A DNA stretch of 64,000 bases from Bacillus sp. 7884-1. GTDB lineage: Bacteria; Bacillota; Bacilli; Bacillales; Cytobacillaceae. Under the pieces are notes generated by a model. The model worked only from the letters and a program-made list of their open reading frames with translations, made no database searches and had not been told where the DNA came from. Both the position numbers and the translations under genes were made by a program. Shown here piece by piece: positions 53,750 to 62,870 of this stretch (position 1 is its first letter; the number at the start of each line of letters is the position of its first letter). Location: positions 1 to 64,000 of the forward strand of contig NZ_NPDD01000056.1 of the NCBI RefSeq assembly GCF_002272245.1, given 5' to 3'.

Positions 53750-53808
53750 AGAAAACGCTTACCTTCAAGCAATTATTTAAAGAATTTTTCGTGTATTTGT
53801 TATATAAT
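53750..53808 (+). promoter_or_regulatory. Possible cre-like site and -10 element upstream of ylbP
   Basis: AGAAAACGCTTACC (53750-53763) matches the catabolite-response consensus TGnAAnCGnTnnCA at all positions but the two ends. TATAAT is at 53803-53808 without a convincing -35 box. The rest of this 350 bp divergent gap is AT-rich and shows only the hairpin at 53649-53672. Confidence 0.3.
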
Positions 53809-53918
53809 ATATATTAATTCATTCTGAATAATCTCTTTAATCCCATTCCATATTATTCAGCAAGCAAGAAATGAATATATACAGTTAATATACAAATTAA
53901 TTCTTAGGGGGCTTAATT

Positions 53919-54395
53919 ATGGTAATGAAGGTTGAAAAATTAAAGGTAAATTTTAAAACACTAGAGGAATTTAAAAAATTTAAAGAATATGGAATCCAGG
54001 AGCTTTCTATGCTCGAGGATTTAGAAGCAAATATGGTTGATAATGATAGCGACTCCCCTTTTTACGGGATATATTTCGGAGACAAACTAGTAGCCCGTAT
54101 GAGTCTATATCAAATAGACTCAAAGTTTGATCGATACTTCTATCCTCCACAAAATTATTTAGAATTATGGAAGCTTGAGGTCTTACCAGAATATCAGGGC
54201 AAGGGGTATGGGAAAACACTAGTAGAGTTTGCTAAAGGCTTGGGCCTCCCAATTAAAACGAACCCAAGAGTACAATCAAGAAACTTTTGGGAGCATATGA
54301 ACTTTACAAATGTTGAATACGACATGGAACGCGACCGTGGTGAAAATCCACTTGTCTGGTATCCAGAAGGTGTAGAAGCACAACATCATGAATAA
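53919..54395 (+). CDS. ylbP: GNAT family N-acetyltransferase YlbP
   Basis: This 158-residue protein has the GNAT fold: the acetyl-CoA loop LPEYQGKGYGKTLVEFAKGL (about residues 88-108) and the preceding beta strand LELWKLEVL. The N-terminal YGIQELSMLEDL and SPFYGIYFGDKLVARMSLY are shared with B. subtilis YlbP. The substrate is unknown. Start ATG at 53919 has AGGGGG seven bases upstream. It is a plus-strand gene among minus-strand neighbours, followed by a foldback repeat and a terminator. Confidence 0.9.
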   Translation: MVMKVEKLKVNFKTLEEFKKFKEYGIQELSMLEDLEANMVDNDSDSPFYGIYFGDKLVARMSLYQIDSKFDRYFYPPQNYLELWKLEVLPEYQGKGYGKTLVEFAKGLGLPIKTNPRVQSRNFWEHMNFTNVEYDMERDRGENPLVWYPEGVEAQHHE

Positions 54396-54396
54396 G

Positions 54397-54519
54397 TAAG
54401 CGAAAGCGCCTTGCCCAGAGGCGACAGGCATAAGACGAGCCGGCGAGAAGGTTGGTCTTTACCTTCTTGGCGGATTGGCTTATGACCCCGAGCCTCTAGG
54501 CGCAGCAGCTAGACAGATA
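54397..54519 (+). repeat. Intergenic foldback repeat, copy B (short form)
   Basis: This 123-base element between ylbP and gerR starts AAGCGAAAGCGCC and ends in TAGGCGCAGCAGCTAGACAG. Its outer arms (CAGAGGCG with CCTCTAGGCGC) and inner arms (CATAAG...GAAGGT with ACCTTCTT...CTTATG) fold back. Blocks 54421-54442 and 54472-54487 are identical to copy A, inverted relative to it. No coding potential is seen. Confidence 0.8.
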
Positions 54520-54523
54520 AAGT

Positions 54524-54549
54524 AAAAAGCGGACATATTGTCCGCTTTT
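54524..54549. terminator. Bidirectional terminator between ylbP and gerR
   Basis: A perfect 11 bp stem (AAAAGCGGACA/TGTCCGCTTTT, three-base loop) has T-rich flanks on both strands and lies immediately after the gerR stop and downstream of ylbP. Confidence 0.88.
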
Positions 54550-54550
54550 G

Positions 54551-55174
54551 CTATTTTTCAACTCTTTCAAGGTTTCCGTTTTTATCCATTTGGAATTTTA
54601 CTTTTTGTTGTCTATCTTCTTCTTGCAAGACAACCATTTTTCTTGCTCTTTCCATAATTTCAATTAAAGAGCGGTAGTCCTCCTCGATTGCTTTTAGGTT
54701 TTTTGATAATCTTTCATTTTCCGCTGCAAGCGAATAAGATTTTTTTTCAAGATCTTTTATTTTTTGAATAGACTTCTCTTTCGCCTCCTCGATGATTGAC
54801 GCAGCAGAAGCTTTCTTATGAAGGTCTTCTAAGAAGTGCAGCACGGATTGGAATGTAACTCCTTCACTTCTAGCTGAAATATGTGATGTTGTCTCTTCAT
54901 TGGTAAACTCTTTTTGATAATCTTTTTCTGCAGGCACGACCTGTTTTTTTAATTCTTTCCGCTGTTTTTTTGCCAGTTCAATTCCTGATTTATATTGCTT
55001 CCTTACAAACGAGTTCCAGCGGAATCCGCAGGCAGCGGATGTCCGAGACAGCTGTTTTCCAACTTCTTCAAATGCTTGGAGCTGTGTCCCGCCTTCTCGA
55101 ATATGTCTTAACACAACTTCAGCAAGCAATAAATCTTCATCTTGGGACCATGCATCTTGGCGAGTAGGTGACAT
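54551..55174 (-). CDS. gerR: RsfA-family transcriptional regulator GerR (YlbO)
   Basis: This 207-residue protein has an N-terminal Myb/SANT-like DNA-binding domain (RQDAWSQDEDLLLAEVVLRHI, then SRTSAACGFRWNSFVRKQY) and a long coiled coil (about residues 125-190). It is the RsfA family; by position between rpmF and ylbP it is YlbO, renamed GerR, a sigma-E-dependent mother-cell regulator of late sporulation genes in B. subtilis. Start at 55174 is preceded by AGGAGGG. Confidence 0.9.
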   Translation of the reverse strand: MSPTRQDAWSQDEDLLLAEVVLRHIREGGTQLQAFEEVGKQLSRTSAACGFRWNSFVRKQYKSGIELAKKQRKELKKQVVPAEKDYQKEFTNEETTSHISARSEGVTFQSVLHFLEDLHKKASAASIIEEAKEKSIQKIKDLEKKSYSLAAENERLSKNLKAIEEDYRSLIEIMERARKMVVLQEEDRQQKVKFQMDKNGNLERVEK

Positions 55175-55255
55175 CAGTAAATCCCTCCTAGTGTTTTTAT
55201 TGATACATATGCATCTACTAGAAAAGATAGACTGATAAACAGATTGTCTTTATTC

Positions 55256-56020
55256 TTATTTCTGTGTTTTTTTACTAATAAAGTTTTGGACATATCTATG
55301 ATGGTTCTCGCTTTCCCATAAAACACTACAATTACTGACCTCTTCTTCTATTCTTTCTCGAAGCTTACTTTCCTTCCATTTTCGAATCCACATCATTTTA
55401 TACGATTCTAAAACACTTAATTCAACAGCTAACAGTTTCTCCAAATAAGCTTCGCAGGATGATATTGGGTCACTTGAATAAATCAGGTCTATAAAACCGA
55501 CTTCTTTTAAATATTCAGCAGTTTGAATATCTGCTTCCATTAAAAGCTTCATACTGCCTGCAGCTGGTAGTTTTTCTGCTAAAATCGTGCCCCCGCCCCA
55601 ACCAGTGGTAATAGCTTGTTTACCTTGAACAAATCCAGCTTTTACCCCTTTTCTTGCTAAACGGAAATCACATGCAGCAGCCAACTCACATCCTCCACCG
55701 ATGGCCGTACCATTTATAAGAGCAATTGTTGGTTTCGTCATTGTCAATATCGAAATAAGAATATTGGACATTTTTGAAAGCATTACATAGGCCTCTTCTT
55801 TTGTTTTAAGCTGATGGAATACAGATAAGTCACCGCCTGAACAAAAAGCTCGGTCACCTTCCCCTGTAATGACAAGCGCTTTAATCGATGGGTCTTCAGC
55901 TAATGAAATTGCTTCTGTTAATCCATGCATGACATCATAATTAATCGCATTTCTTTTATCACTTCTTGTGATTGTAAATATTAAATAACCACTATCTCTT
56001 TTCTCAATGAAATAGGACAA
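55256..56020 (-). CDS. Crotonase-superfamily protein (enoyl-CoA hydratase/isomerase or acyl-CoA decarboxylase)
   Basis: The 254-residue sequence has the crotonase fold with both oxyanion-hole segments: AFCSGGDLS (about 58-66) and GTAIGGGCELAAACDFRLA (104-122). The first catalytic glutamate of hydratases is kept (Glu112), but the second (in the usual PExxxGLxPG motif) is replaced: residues 128-143 read KAGF-VQGKQAITTG-WGG-type with glycine there. The FVxxxxxxxxxWGG pattern resembles ethylmalonyl/methylmalonyl-CoA decarboxylase-like members more than hydratases. The start is a TTG at 56020 with AGGTGG seven bases upstream. It is a single gene between rpmF and gerR, absent from this place in B. 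subtilis. The substrate is not predictable. Confidence 0.85.
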   Translation of the reverse strand: MSYFIEKRDSGYLIFTITRSDKRNAINYDVMHGLTEAISLAEDPSIKALVITGEGDRAFCSGGDLSVFHQLKTKEEAYVMLSKMSNILISILTMTKPTIALINGTAIGGGCELAAACDFRLARKGVKAGFVQGKQAITTGWGGGTILAEKLPAAGSMKLLMEADIQTAEYLKEVGFIDLIYSSDPISSCEAYLEKLLAVELSVLESYKMMWIRKWKESKLRERIEEEVSNCSVLWESENHHRYVQNFISKKTQK

Positions 56021-56071
56021 GCAGCTTCCACCTTTCTCTCCTGTTTGTATGTATAAAAATTCTCAGGTAAC

Positions 56072-56107
56072 GACAAAAGCACAAGGGCATTTTGCGCCTT
56101 GTGCTTT
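56072..56107 (-). terminator. Terminator after rpmF
   Basis: An 11 bp stem (AAAGCACAAGG/CCTTGTGCTTT, ten-base loop) lies just after rpmF; on the minus strand it ends in a short T run (CTTTTG). It separates rpmF from the crotonase gene. Confidence 0.75.
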
Positions 56108-56120
56108 ATCCTAATGGAAA

Positions 56121-56294
56121 TTAGTCGTTAACAACGTCTTTTCCCTTGTATGTTCCGCAAGCTTTACATACGCGGTGTGAAAGTTTCATTTCACCACAGT
56201 TTGGGCAGCTTACCATACCAGGTACGTTTAATTTAAAATGTGTACGACGTTTTCTTTTTACAGTTTTAGAAGTCCTTCTAAAAGGTACAGCCAT
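56121..56294 (-). CDS. rpmF: 50S ribosomal protein bL32
   Basis: Protein bL32 (57 aa) begins [20 protein letters not shown] and has the zinc-ribbon cysteines CPNC and CKAC, so it is the zinc-containing (C+) form. The ATG at 56294 has GGAGGTG upstream; three earlier codons are not conserved. It is downstream of ylbN, the usual DUF177-rpmF pair. Confidence 0.97.
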   Translation of the reverse strand: MAVPFRRTSKTVKRKRRTHFKLNVPGMVSCPNCGEMKLSHRVCKACGTYKGKDVVND

Positions 56295-56375
56295 TCTTCC
56301 CACCTCCTTAAAGAGTATTAAGAAAGTAATGAAGGCCAGGAATGCTGGTTCTTCACTTTGCTTCTTGTTTTGCGA

Positions 56376-56903
56376 TTATGATTCGGAAGAAGAATTGTTT
56401 TTGTCAAAAAACTTTGCAAGACCTGCTAGTCTTGGATCAATCTTCTTGGATTGATCTTGATCATGAACAACTTCCCAGTCCTTACCGGATTGTGGTGCAG
56501 CATCTTCATGATTAACATCCTCACAGAACACCTGCATTGGAACTTCTAGTAAAAGGATTTCTCTAATGACTGGCATTAGATCAATTACTTCCCCTTTTAC
56601 TTGATATACTTCCTCTTCAGTTTCATATTCTGAACCTTGTAAGAGGAAAGTTTCAGTTGTGTCGACATTAATCGGAAGTTTTACATCCACTAAAGTACGA
56701 GAACAAGGCAAGATTAAATAACCTTCTATTTTCAAATGAAATGTTACTTTTGTTGAATCAATGTCACCCCGACCTGTAATATGCATCGGAGAAACTTCAC
56801 GAATCGATGGATCCGTTTCAATAATTTCATCAACTCTAATCGTATCATCAATCAGAAAATCCTTGTTTCGATATTTTTGTAATTGGCTTAATGTCCATTT
56901 CAA
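56376..56903 (-). CDS. ylbN: YceD/DUF177 family protein YlbN
   Basis: This 175-residue protein belongs to the YceD (DUF177) family, almost always found next to rpmF and implicated in 23S rRNA and ribosome maturation in plants and bacteria. The cysteine-containing LILPCSRTLVDVKLPI block and the C-terminal DPRLAGLAKFFDK motif are family features. The start is probably a TTG at 56903 with GGGGTG six bases upstream; a GTG three codons earlier overlaps that site. Confidence 0.9.
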   Translation of the reverse strand: MKWTLSQLQKYRNKDFLIDDTIRVDEIIETDPSIREVSPMHITGRGDIDSTKVTFHLKIEGYLILPCSRTLVDVKLPINVDTTETFLLQGSEYETEEEVYQVKGEVIDLMPVIREILLLEVPMQVFCEDVNHEDAAPQSGKDWEVVHDQDQSKKIDPRLAGLAKFFDKNNSSSES

Positions 56904-56930
56904 TTGAATCACCCCAAGGCAACAAAGGTA

Positions 56931-56959
56931 ATTATAGCCTTCGATTAAATTTTTGTCAA
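56931..56959 (-). promoter_or_regulatory. Consensus sigma-A promoter of ylbN-rpmF
   Basis: TTGACA (56954-56959) and TATAAT (56931-56936) with a 17 bp spacer match the sigma-A consensus at all twelve positions on the minus strand. The transcript would start near 56924, about 20 bases before ylbN. Strong expression suits a ribosomal protein gene. Confidence 0.9.
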
Positions 56960-57100
56960 TGTTTTTTCTTTACACCTAAAACGTAATATTTCATTTTACT
57001 TTTTTCCAAAACACTTTCTTCATACTAGCTTACCCAGTTCGATCATATTACAATCCCTGCTTACCATTATTATGAACTAATATCTTATTATGGTAATTTT

Positions 57101-57109
57101 TGCTATAAT
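57101..57109 (+). promoter_or_regulatory. Extended -10 promoter of tmcAL
   Basis: TGCTATAAT on the plus strand is a perfect -10 with the TG extension. It is about 54 bp before the tmcAL ATG. The -35 region is poor, as often in extended -10 promoters. Confidence 0.65.
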
Positions 57110-57162
57110 ACGATTACTGTAAAAAATACCATGATATTCTAATAATAAGGAGATATCTAATC

Positions 57163-58374
57163 ATGAAAGCTGTTGGTGTAATTGTTGAATATAACCCTTT
57201 TCATAATGGACATGCCTATCATCTACAAGCAGCAAAGGAAACAGCTCATGCTGATCTTGCTGTAGCTGTTATGAGTGGGAATTTTCTTCAACGCGGTGAA
57301 CCTGCTCTTGTTTCTAAATGGTATCGAACAAAAATGGCACTTCTTAGCGGTGTTGATATCGTCCTAGAACTTCCTTATCAATTTGCAACTCAAAAGGCCG
57401 AAACCTTTGCAAATGGTGCAGTCTCGGTTCTAGATGCCATTGGGTGTCATTCACTTTGCTTCGGCAGTGAAAGCGGTGATATCTCTACCTTCCAACAAAC
57501 AGTCGATTATATGGATTTGCATAAAGATTGTTTAGATGAAAAAATAAAAATGAATATCAAAACAGGTGTAAGTTTCCCTAAAGCATTATCGTTGTCTTTT
57601 CAGTCAATGTCAAGTACTGAAACCCTATTAAGTTTAGATAAACCAAATAATATCCTTGGTTTTCATTATGTAAAAGCTCTAAAAAGGCAAAAAAGTTCAA
57701 TCGTTCCACTTACGATAAAGAGAAAAAATGCCAATTACCATGATGAACACTTTGCCACTGAAACCATTGCTAGTGCGACAAGCATACGAAAAGCACTCTT
57801 TACTTCTAAAGATAATAATACCATTGAACAATATGTACCAGATACAACAAGCGCACTGCTCAAAGAGTATCTGAATGAATATGGGAGTTTTCATGAATGG
57901 GAAAATTATTGGAGTTTTTTACGTTTTCGCCTGCTCCATAGCAGTCCAGAAGAGCTGAGAGAAATTTACGAGGTTGAAGAAGGAATAGAAAACAGATTAA
58001 TAGCAGCAGCATTAGAGTCCTCTACCTTTAAAGAATTTATGGAAAAAGTAAAAACAAAGCGCTATACCTGGACTAGACTTCAAAGGATATGTGTCCATAT
58101 CTTAACCAATACCAAAAAAGCAGAAATGAGCGGTACTCTAGAAAAAGCTTCTTATTTAAGACTATTAGGGATGACAAAAAGAGGAAAAGAATACTTAAAT
58201 AAAAACAAATCACAATTTAAACTTCCGCTTATTTCCAAATTATCAGCATATAAAGAAAACGATATTTCACTTGATATTAAAGCATCACGAGTTTATTCTT
58301 TTGGGTTAGCACAACAATATGGGAACATCCTTTTACAACAAGAATTTAAACAACCACCTATATTTGTACAATAA
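57163..58374 (+). CDS. tmcAL: tRNA(Met) cytidine acetate ligase TmcAL (YlbM)
   Basis: TmcAL (403 aa) uses acetate and ATP to form N4-acetylcytidine at position 34 of elongator tRNA-Met, preventing misreading of AUA. The nucleotidyltransferase-like motif GVIVEYNPFHNGHAYHL carries the HxGH signature, and SGNFLQRGEPALVSKW and FGSESGD are family blocks. The length is close to the B. subtilis protein. It is divergent from ylbN and ends in a terminator shared with ddcP. Confidence 0.95.
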   Translation: MKAVGVIVEYNPFHNGHAYHLQAAKETAHADLAVAVMSGNFLQRGEPALVSKWYRTKMALLSGVDIVLELPYQFATQKAETFANGAVSVLDAIGCHSLCFGSESGDISTFQQTVDYMDLHKDCLDEKIKMNIKTGVSFPKALSLSFQSMSSTETLLSLDKPNNILGFHYVKALKRQKSSIVPLTIKRKNANYHDEHFATETIASATSIRKALFTSKDNNTIEQYVPDTTSALLKEYLNEYGSFHEWENYWSFLRFRLLHSSPEELREIYEVEEGIENRLIAAALESSTFKEFMEKVKTKRYTWTRLQRICVHILTNTKKAEMSGTLEKASYLRLLGMTKRGKEYLNKNKSQFKLPLISKLSAYKENDISLDIKASRVYSFGLAQQYGNILLQQEFKQPPIFVQ

Positions 58375-58406
58375 GAAAGATGATGCCATGAGGCACCATC
58401 TTTCTT
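58373..58406. terminator. Bidirectional terminator between tmcAL and ddcP
   Basis: A 15 bp stem with a single mismatch (AAGAAAGATGATGCC/GGCACCATCTTTCTT, four-base loop) overlaps both stop codons of these convergent genes. Confidence 0.85.
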
Positions 58407-59424
58407 ATTTCATAGGTAATTTCTGCAAGTAATTAATCGCATCATCAATTAGGTCTACCGGGACAATTTTCATTTTTGAATCAATTTCATTTGCTGTCTT
58501 AACCGCCAAGTTGTAATTGGAATCACTGATTCCCTTTTCATTAGGAGCAAAAAATATTTCTGCTCCTGCTTTGTCAGCAGCAACAATTTTTTGGTCAATC
58601 CCCCCAATAGGTCCAACGGCTCCTTTGGAATCAATGGTCCCTGTTCCTGCAATTTTGTAGCCTTTCGTAAAGTCCGCTTCCATTAACTGATCATAGATTT
58701 CTAATGCAAACATCAATCCTGCCGAAGGTCCGCCAATCTCGTCGGTCTTAACGGATACTTTTGGATTCACAATAATTTCCTTATCATCAACCAAAGAAAT
58801 TCCAATACCAACCTTCTTTGGATCCTCTTTGAAAGCTTGAAGCGTTACTTTTACCTTTTTGGTTTTATTATTCCTTTTAATCGTTAATTCTACTTGATTG
58901 CCAGCCTTTTTACTGCCAACATAATCGATAAAACTTTCAGAGGATTTAAATTTCCCACTATCAACCTCAATGATACGATCGCCAGGAAGTAATTTTCCTT
59001 CTGCAGGCATATCAGGTACTACCTGAACAACGTAGACACCCTTATACTCGTATTCGACTGGATAACCGGCCTTTTTATATGCTACTTCAATTGCATTCAG
59101 CTTCGAACCTGCCATCATATGAAGCTGTCTGGCGTTGTATTCATCTTGCGTTTCCTTTTCATGTAAAATGGCATCTATCGGGTAGAGTTCAACATAATCA
59201 AATAGCATAGCTTCCGCATACGAATAGATATTGGCTTTTCCCATTCTTACAGTTGTAAGCATAAAGCTACCTTTACCTTCTTTACGATCCTCTACTTGAA
59301 TGATGGGGGCTAGTTCTTTTGCTATACCTGGTTTTGATACATAATAAGGCAAAGAATAAAATATGCCCGCAAACATCAGCAATGCTATAACAATGGAAGA
59401 ACCTACAAATATTTTTCTTCTCAT
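58405..59424 (-). CDS. ddcP: PDZ-domain Lon-like protease DdcP (YlbL)
   Basis: DdcP (339 aa) is a membrane-anchored protease; in B. subtilis it degrades the division inhibitor YneA so that cells recover from the DNA damage checkpoint. There is an N-terminal anchor (about residues 7-28), a PDZ domain (about 125-200, with KLLPGDRIIEVD), and a Lon-type Ser-Lys protease domain. Ser234 in GGPSAGLMF and Lys279 in GGIDQKIVAA form the dyad. It is followed by no other gene on its strand and precedes the tmcAL terminator. Confidence 0.94.
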   Translation of the reverse strand: MRRKIFVGSSIVIALLMFAGIFYSLPYYVSKPGIAKELAPIIQVEDRKEGKGSFMLTTVRMGKANIYSYAEAMLFDYVELYPIDAILHEKETQDEYNARQLHMMAGSKLNAIEVAYKKAGYPVEYEYKGVYVVQVVPDMPAEGKLLPGDRIIEVDSGKFKSSESFIDYVGSKKAGNQVELTIKRNNKTKKVKVTLQAFKEDPKKVGIGISLVDDKEIIVNPKVSVKTDEIGGPSAGLMFALEIYDQLMEADFTKGYKIAGTGTIDSKGAVGPIGGIDQKIVAADKAGAEIFFAPNEKGISDSNYNLAVKTANEIDSKMKIVPVDLIDDAINYLQKLPMK

Positions 59425-59430
59425 AGCATT

Positions 59431-60210
59431 TTACCCCTTCCATCCCTCTATCACATTTTTTATTTGTTCTATTTGTTTTTTTGCTTCTTCTTCTCCAAGA
59501 GTAATGATTTCGTCAATATTTGTAAATGCACGGGAGCTATATTCTTCAACTGGCGGACGAATCATGATATCAGAAGCAATCTCACGATTAATAAGAATTT
59601 CTGTTTGCATAATATCAATACTCTGCATAATAACATCATAAATAGAGGTGATTTCTGCATTACGCTTGACCCTCGATACGTCAACCGCAATCACAATATT
59701 AGCACCCATTTCTTTCGCAACGGATACCGGAACCCTGTCAGACACTCCACCATCCACTAGGATTCTTCCATTGTATTTTTCAGGGACAAAAATTCCAGGG
59801 ATAGATATACTTGCTCTGACAGCCTCCGCCACGGGACCTTGCTTAAACACTACTTTTTCACCAGTAAGTAAATCGGTTGCTACGATTCCTATTGGAATGG
59901 ATAAATCCTCAATATTTTTACCGTGTGTAAAAACCCTAATGAAATCCTTCACCCTTTTTCCTGCAATAAAGCCCATTTTCGGAACAGTAAAGTCTAAAAA
60001 ATATTTTCGTTTAAATGCTGTTGATAATTTATATAAACGTTCAATTTCAAGACCTGCCCCATAAAAGCTGCCTACTAGTGCTCCCATACTGCTGCCGGCA
60101 ATTATATGAATAGGAATTCCAGCTTCCTTCAAAACTTTAATGACCCCTAAATGGGCAAATCCCCGTGCTCCGCCGGAACCAAGTGCTAATCCTATCTTAG
60201 GACGCTCCAT
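59431..60210 (-). CDS. ylbK: Patatin-like phospholipase family protein YlbK
   Basis: This 259-residue protein belongs to the bacterial patatin/NTE family of serine hydrolases. The glycine-rich oxyanion loop LALGSGGARGFAHLGVI, the nucleophile motif GSSMG and the aspartate of DGGVSDRVP are present, forming a Ser-Asp dyad. The natural substrate is unknown. It lies six bases before ddcP and is co-transcribed with it. Confidence 0.92.
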   Translation of the reverse strand: MERPKIGLALGSGGARGFAHLGVIKVLKEAGIPIHIIAGSSMGALVGSFYGAGLEIERLYKLSTAFKRKYFLDFTVPKMGFIAGKRVKDFIRVFTHGKNIEDLSIPIGIVATDLLTGEKVVFKQGPVAEAVRASISIPGIFVPEKYNGRILVDGGVSDRVPVSVAKEMGANIVIAVDVSRVKRNAEITSIYDVIMQSIDIMQTEILINREIASDIMIRPPVEEYSSRAFTNIDEIITLGEEEAKKQIEQIKNVIEGWKG

Positions 60211-60422
60211 AGCCTTCCCTCCTTTTCATAAGCTTTATAAGCATATGACAAAACAAAATATGTTAGGAGAAATCTCGTTCAATCTTATGGTCTAAATTAG
60301 CGTTCTATGAGTATATTTGTGTTATATAGGACAAGGCCTGAGTGATAAACAAAATAATAATCCTTATTTTAACATTATTTATTTATACAGTATAACAAAA
60401 CCCTCGGAAGGAGGCTCTTTCT

Positions 60423-61649
60423 TTGTTTCAATCAAAAATTAAAACAATATTTTTATCTATTTCCGCAATCATTTTAGCTGGTTCCATGATTGCATATCCT
60501 AAGGAGTCCTTTGAAGCCTCCATCCGTGGACTCACTATGTGGTGGGAAATTGTTTTTCCTTCATTGTTACCGTTTTTTATCGTATCTGAAATGTTAATTG
60601 GTTTTGGGGTAGTCAAGTTTATAGGTGTCTTATTAGAGCCGCTCATGAGACCTTTATTTAGAGTTCCTGGTGTAGGCGGGTTTGTTTGGGCAATGGGAAT
60701 GGCTTCTGGATTTCCAGCAGGTGCTAAGTTGACTACAAGACTGCGCCAGGAAGGTCAGTTAACCCAAATTGAAGCAGAAAGGCTTGTTTCCTTCACAAAC
60801 TCCTCAAATCCATTATTTATCTTCGGTGCGGTTGCAGTTGGTTTTTTCCATAACCCAAATTTAGGAGTCATTTTAGCAATGGCCCATTATTTAGGAAATA
60901 TTTGTGTGGGTCTAATGATGAGGTTTTATGGCAGGGAAACACCCGAAAAAACGAAGGACAAGCAAGGAAAATTTATACTAAGATCTGCTTTCTCAGCACT
61001 CCACCAAACTAGAATAAATGACAACCGTCCCATTGGCAAACTTCTAGGCGATGCCGTAAGTTCTTCCATTCAAACTTTGCTAATGGTTGGTGGATTCATT
61101 ATTTTATTTTCAGTGATCAACAAGCTTCTCTTTCATTTACATATTACTGCTGCGCTCGCAAAATTATTTGATCTTGCTCTATCATCATTATCATTTCCTG
61201 ATATGCTTAGCATTCCATTCATTTCAGGATTATTTGAAATTACAATGGGTAGTGATTTAACAAGCCGGGTCGGGGACGCTACTTTACTCCAGCAAGCGAT
61301 TATTACAAGCTTTATCCTAGCTTTTAGCGGTTTTAGTGTTCAAGCACAGGTAGCCAGTATTTTAGCTCAGTCTGATATTCGCTTTAAACCTTTCTTTTTT
61401 GCGAGAATTGCACAAGGGATATTCGCGAGTATATTTGCTTTTATTTTGTGGAAACCAATCTATGTTCGGTTTTATCAAACAGAACAGCCATCTAATGCAA
61501 TCCCGGTTAGTTTTTTTGAAGAAGGTACATGGCTGCATACTTTATACCATAAAACAATTGAACTTGGCCCAATCATTACCATTCTTTCATTATCAATATA
61601 TGTTTTGCTCTTATATTTTCATTCAGTAAGAACATCAAAAAAGCCTTAG
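60423..61649 (+). CDS. spoVV: Sporulation membrane protein SpoVV (YlbJ), dipicolinic acid importer into forespore
   Basis: This 408-residue protein has about eight to ten membrane helices with nucleoside-recognition (gate) domains; SLLPFFIVSEMLIGFG, ASGFPAGAKLTTRLRQEG and FISGLFEITMGSD are conserved. B. subtilis YlbJ (SpoVV), made under sigma-E, moves dipicolinic acid across the outer forespore membrane for heat resistance. The start is a TTG at 60423 with GGAGG eight bases upstream. It is on the plus strand, divergent from ylbK; the 212 bp gap holds no clear promoter I can defend. Confidence 0.92.
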   Translation: MFQSKIKTIFLSISAIILAGSMIAYPKESFEASIRGLTMWWEIVFPSLLPFFIVSEMLIGFGVVKFIGVLLEPLMRPLFRVPGVGGFVWAMGMASGFPAGAKLTTRLRQEGQLTQIEAERLVSFTNSSNPLFIFGAVAVGFFHNPNLGVILAMAHYLGNICVGLMMRFYGRETPEKTKDKQGKFILRSAFSALHQTRINDNRPIGKLLGDAVSSSIQTLLMVGGFIILFSVINKLLFHLHITAALAKLFDLALSSLSFPDMLSIPFISGLFEITMGSDLTSRVGDATLLQQAIITSFILAFSGFSVQAQVASILAQSDIRFKPFFFARIAQGIFASIFAFILWKPIYVRFYQTEQPSNAIPVSFFEEGTWLHTLYHKTIELGPIITILSLSIYVLLLYFHSVRTSKKP

Positions 61650-61668
61650 GTTTCCCTGAAGGCTTTTT
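61637..61668. terminator. Bidirectional terminator between spoVV and coaD
   Basis: A 10 bp stem (AAAAAGCCTT/AAGGCTTTTT, eleven-base loop) overlaps the spoVV stop and precedes the coaD stop of this convergent pair. Confidence 0.8.
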
Positions 61669-61671
61669 ACG

Positions 61672-62728
<1,057 letters not shown>

Positions 62729-62836
62729 TAATTATCACCACAATTTTTTCTATATTCTATTTTTAACATTATCCTATCATAATTGAATAAACTAGCCAAC
62801 TTGTCGGATTATTTTACGAAAAATTATTTTACATAC

Positions 62837-62864
62837 GTATAAGCTTGATAGTTGTGGAAATAAT
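62837..62864 (+). promoter_or_regulatory. Sigma-F/sigma-G promoter of the csfG-like RNA
   Basis: GTATA (62837-62841) is followed after 14 bases by GGAAATAAT (62856-62864), which satisfies the forespore consensus GYATA and GGnnAnAnT at all fixed positions. The spacing equals that of the sigG promoter in this window. Confidence 0.75.
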
Positions 62865-62870
62865 GTAATT

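Noticed and set aside
59648-60064. 138-codon plus-strand frame inside ylbK
   Set aside because: It is the longest antisense frame but lies wholly over conserved patatin motifs and lacks a ribosome-binding site.
60211-60422. Possible sigma-E promoter of spoVV (TATACAGT at 60384-60391)
   Set aside because: The -10 is good but the sequence 14 bases upstream does not resemble a sigma-E -35, so I do not list it as a feature.
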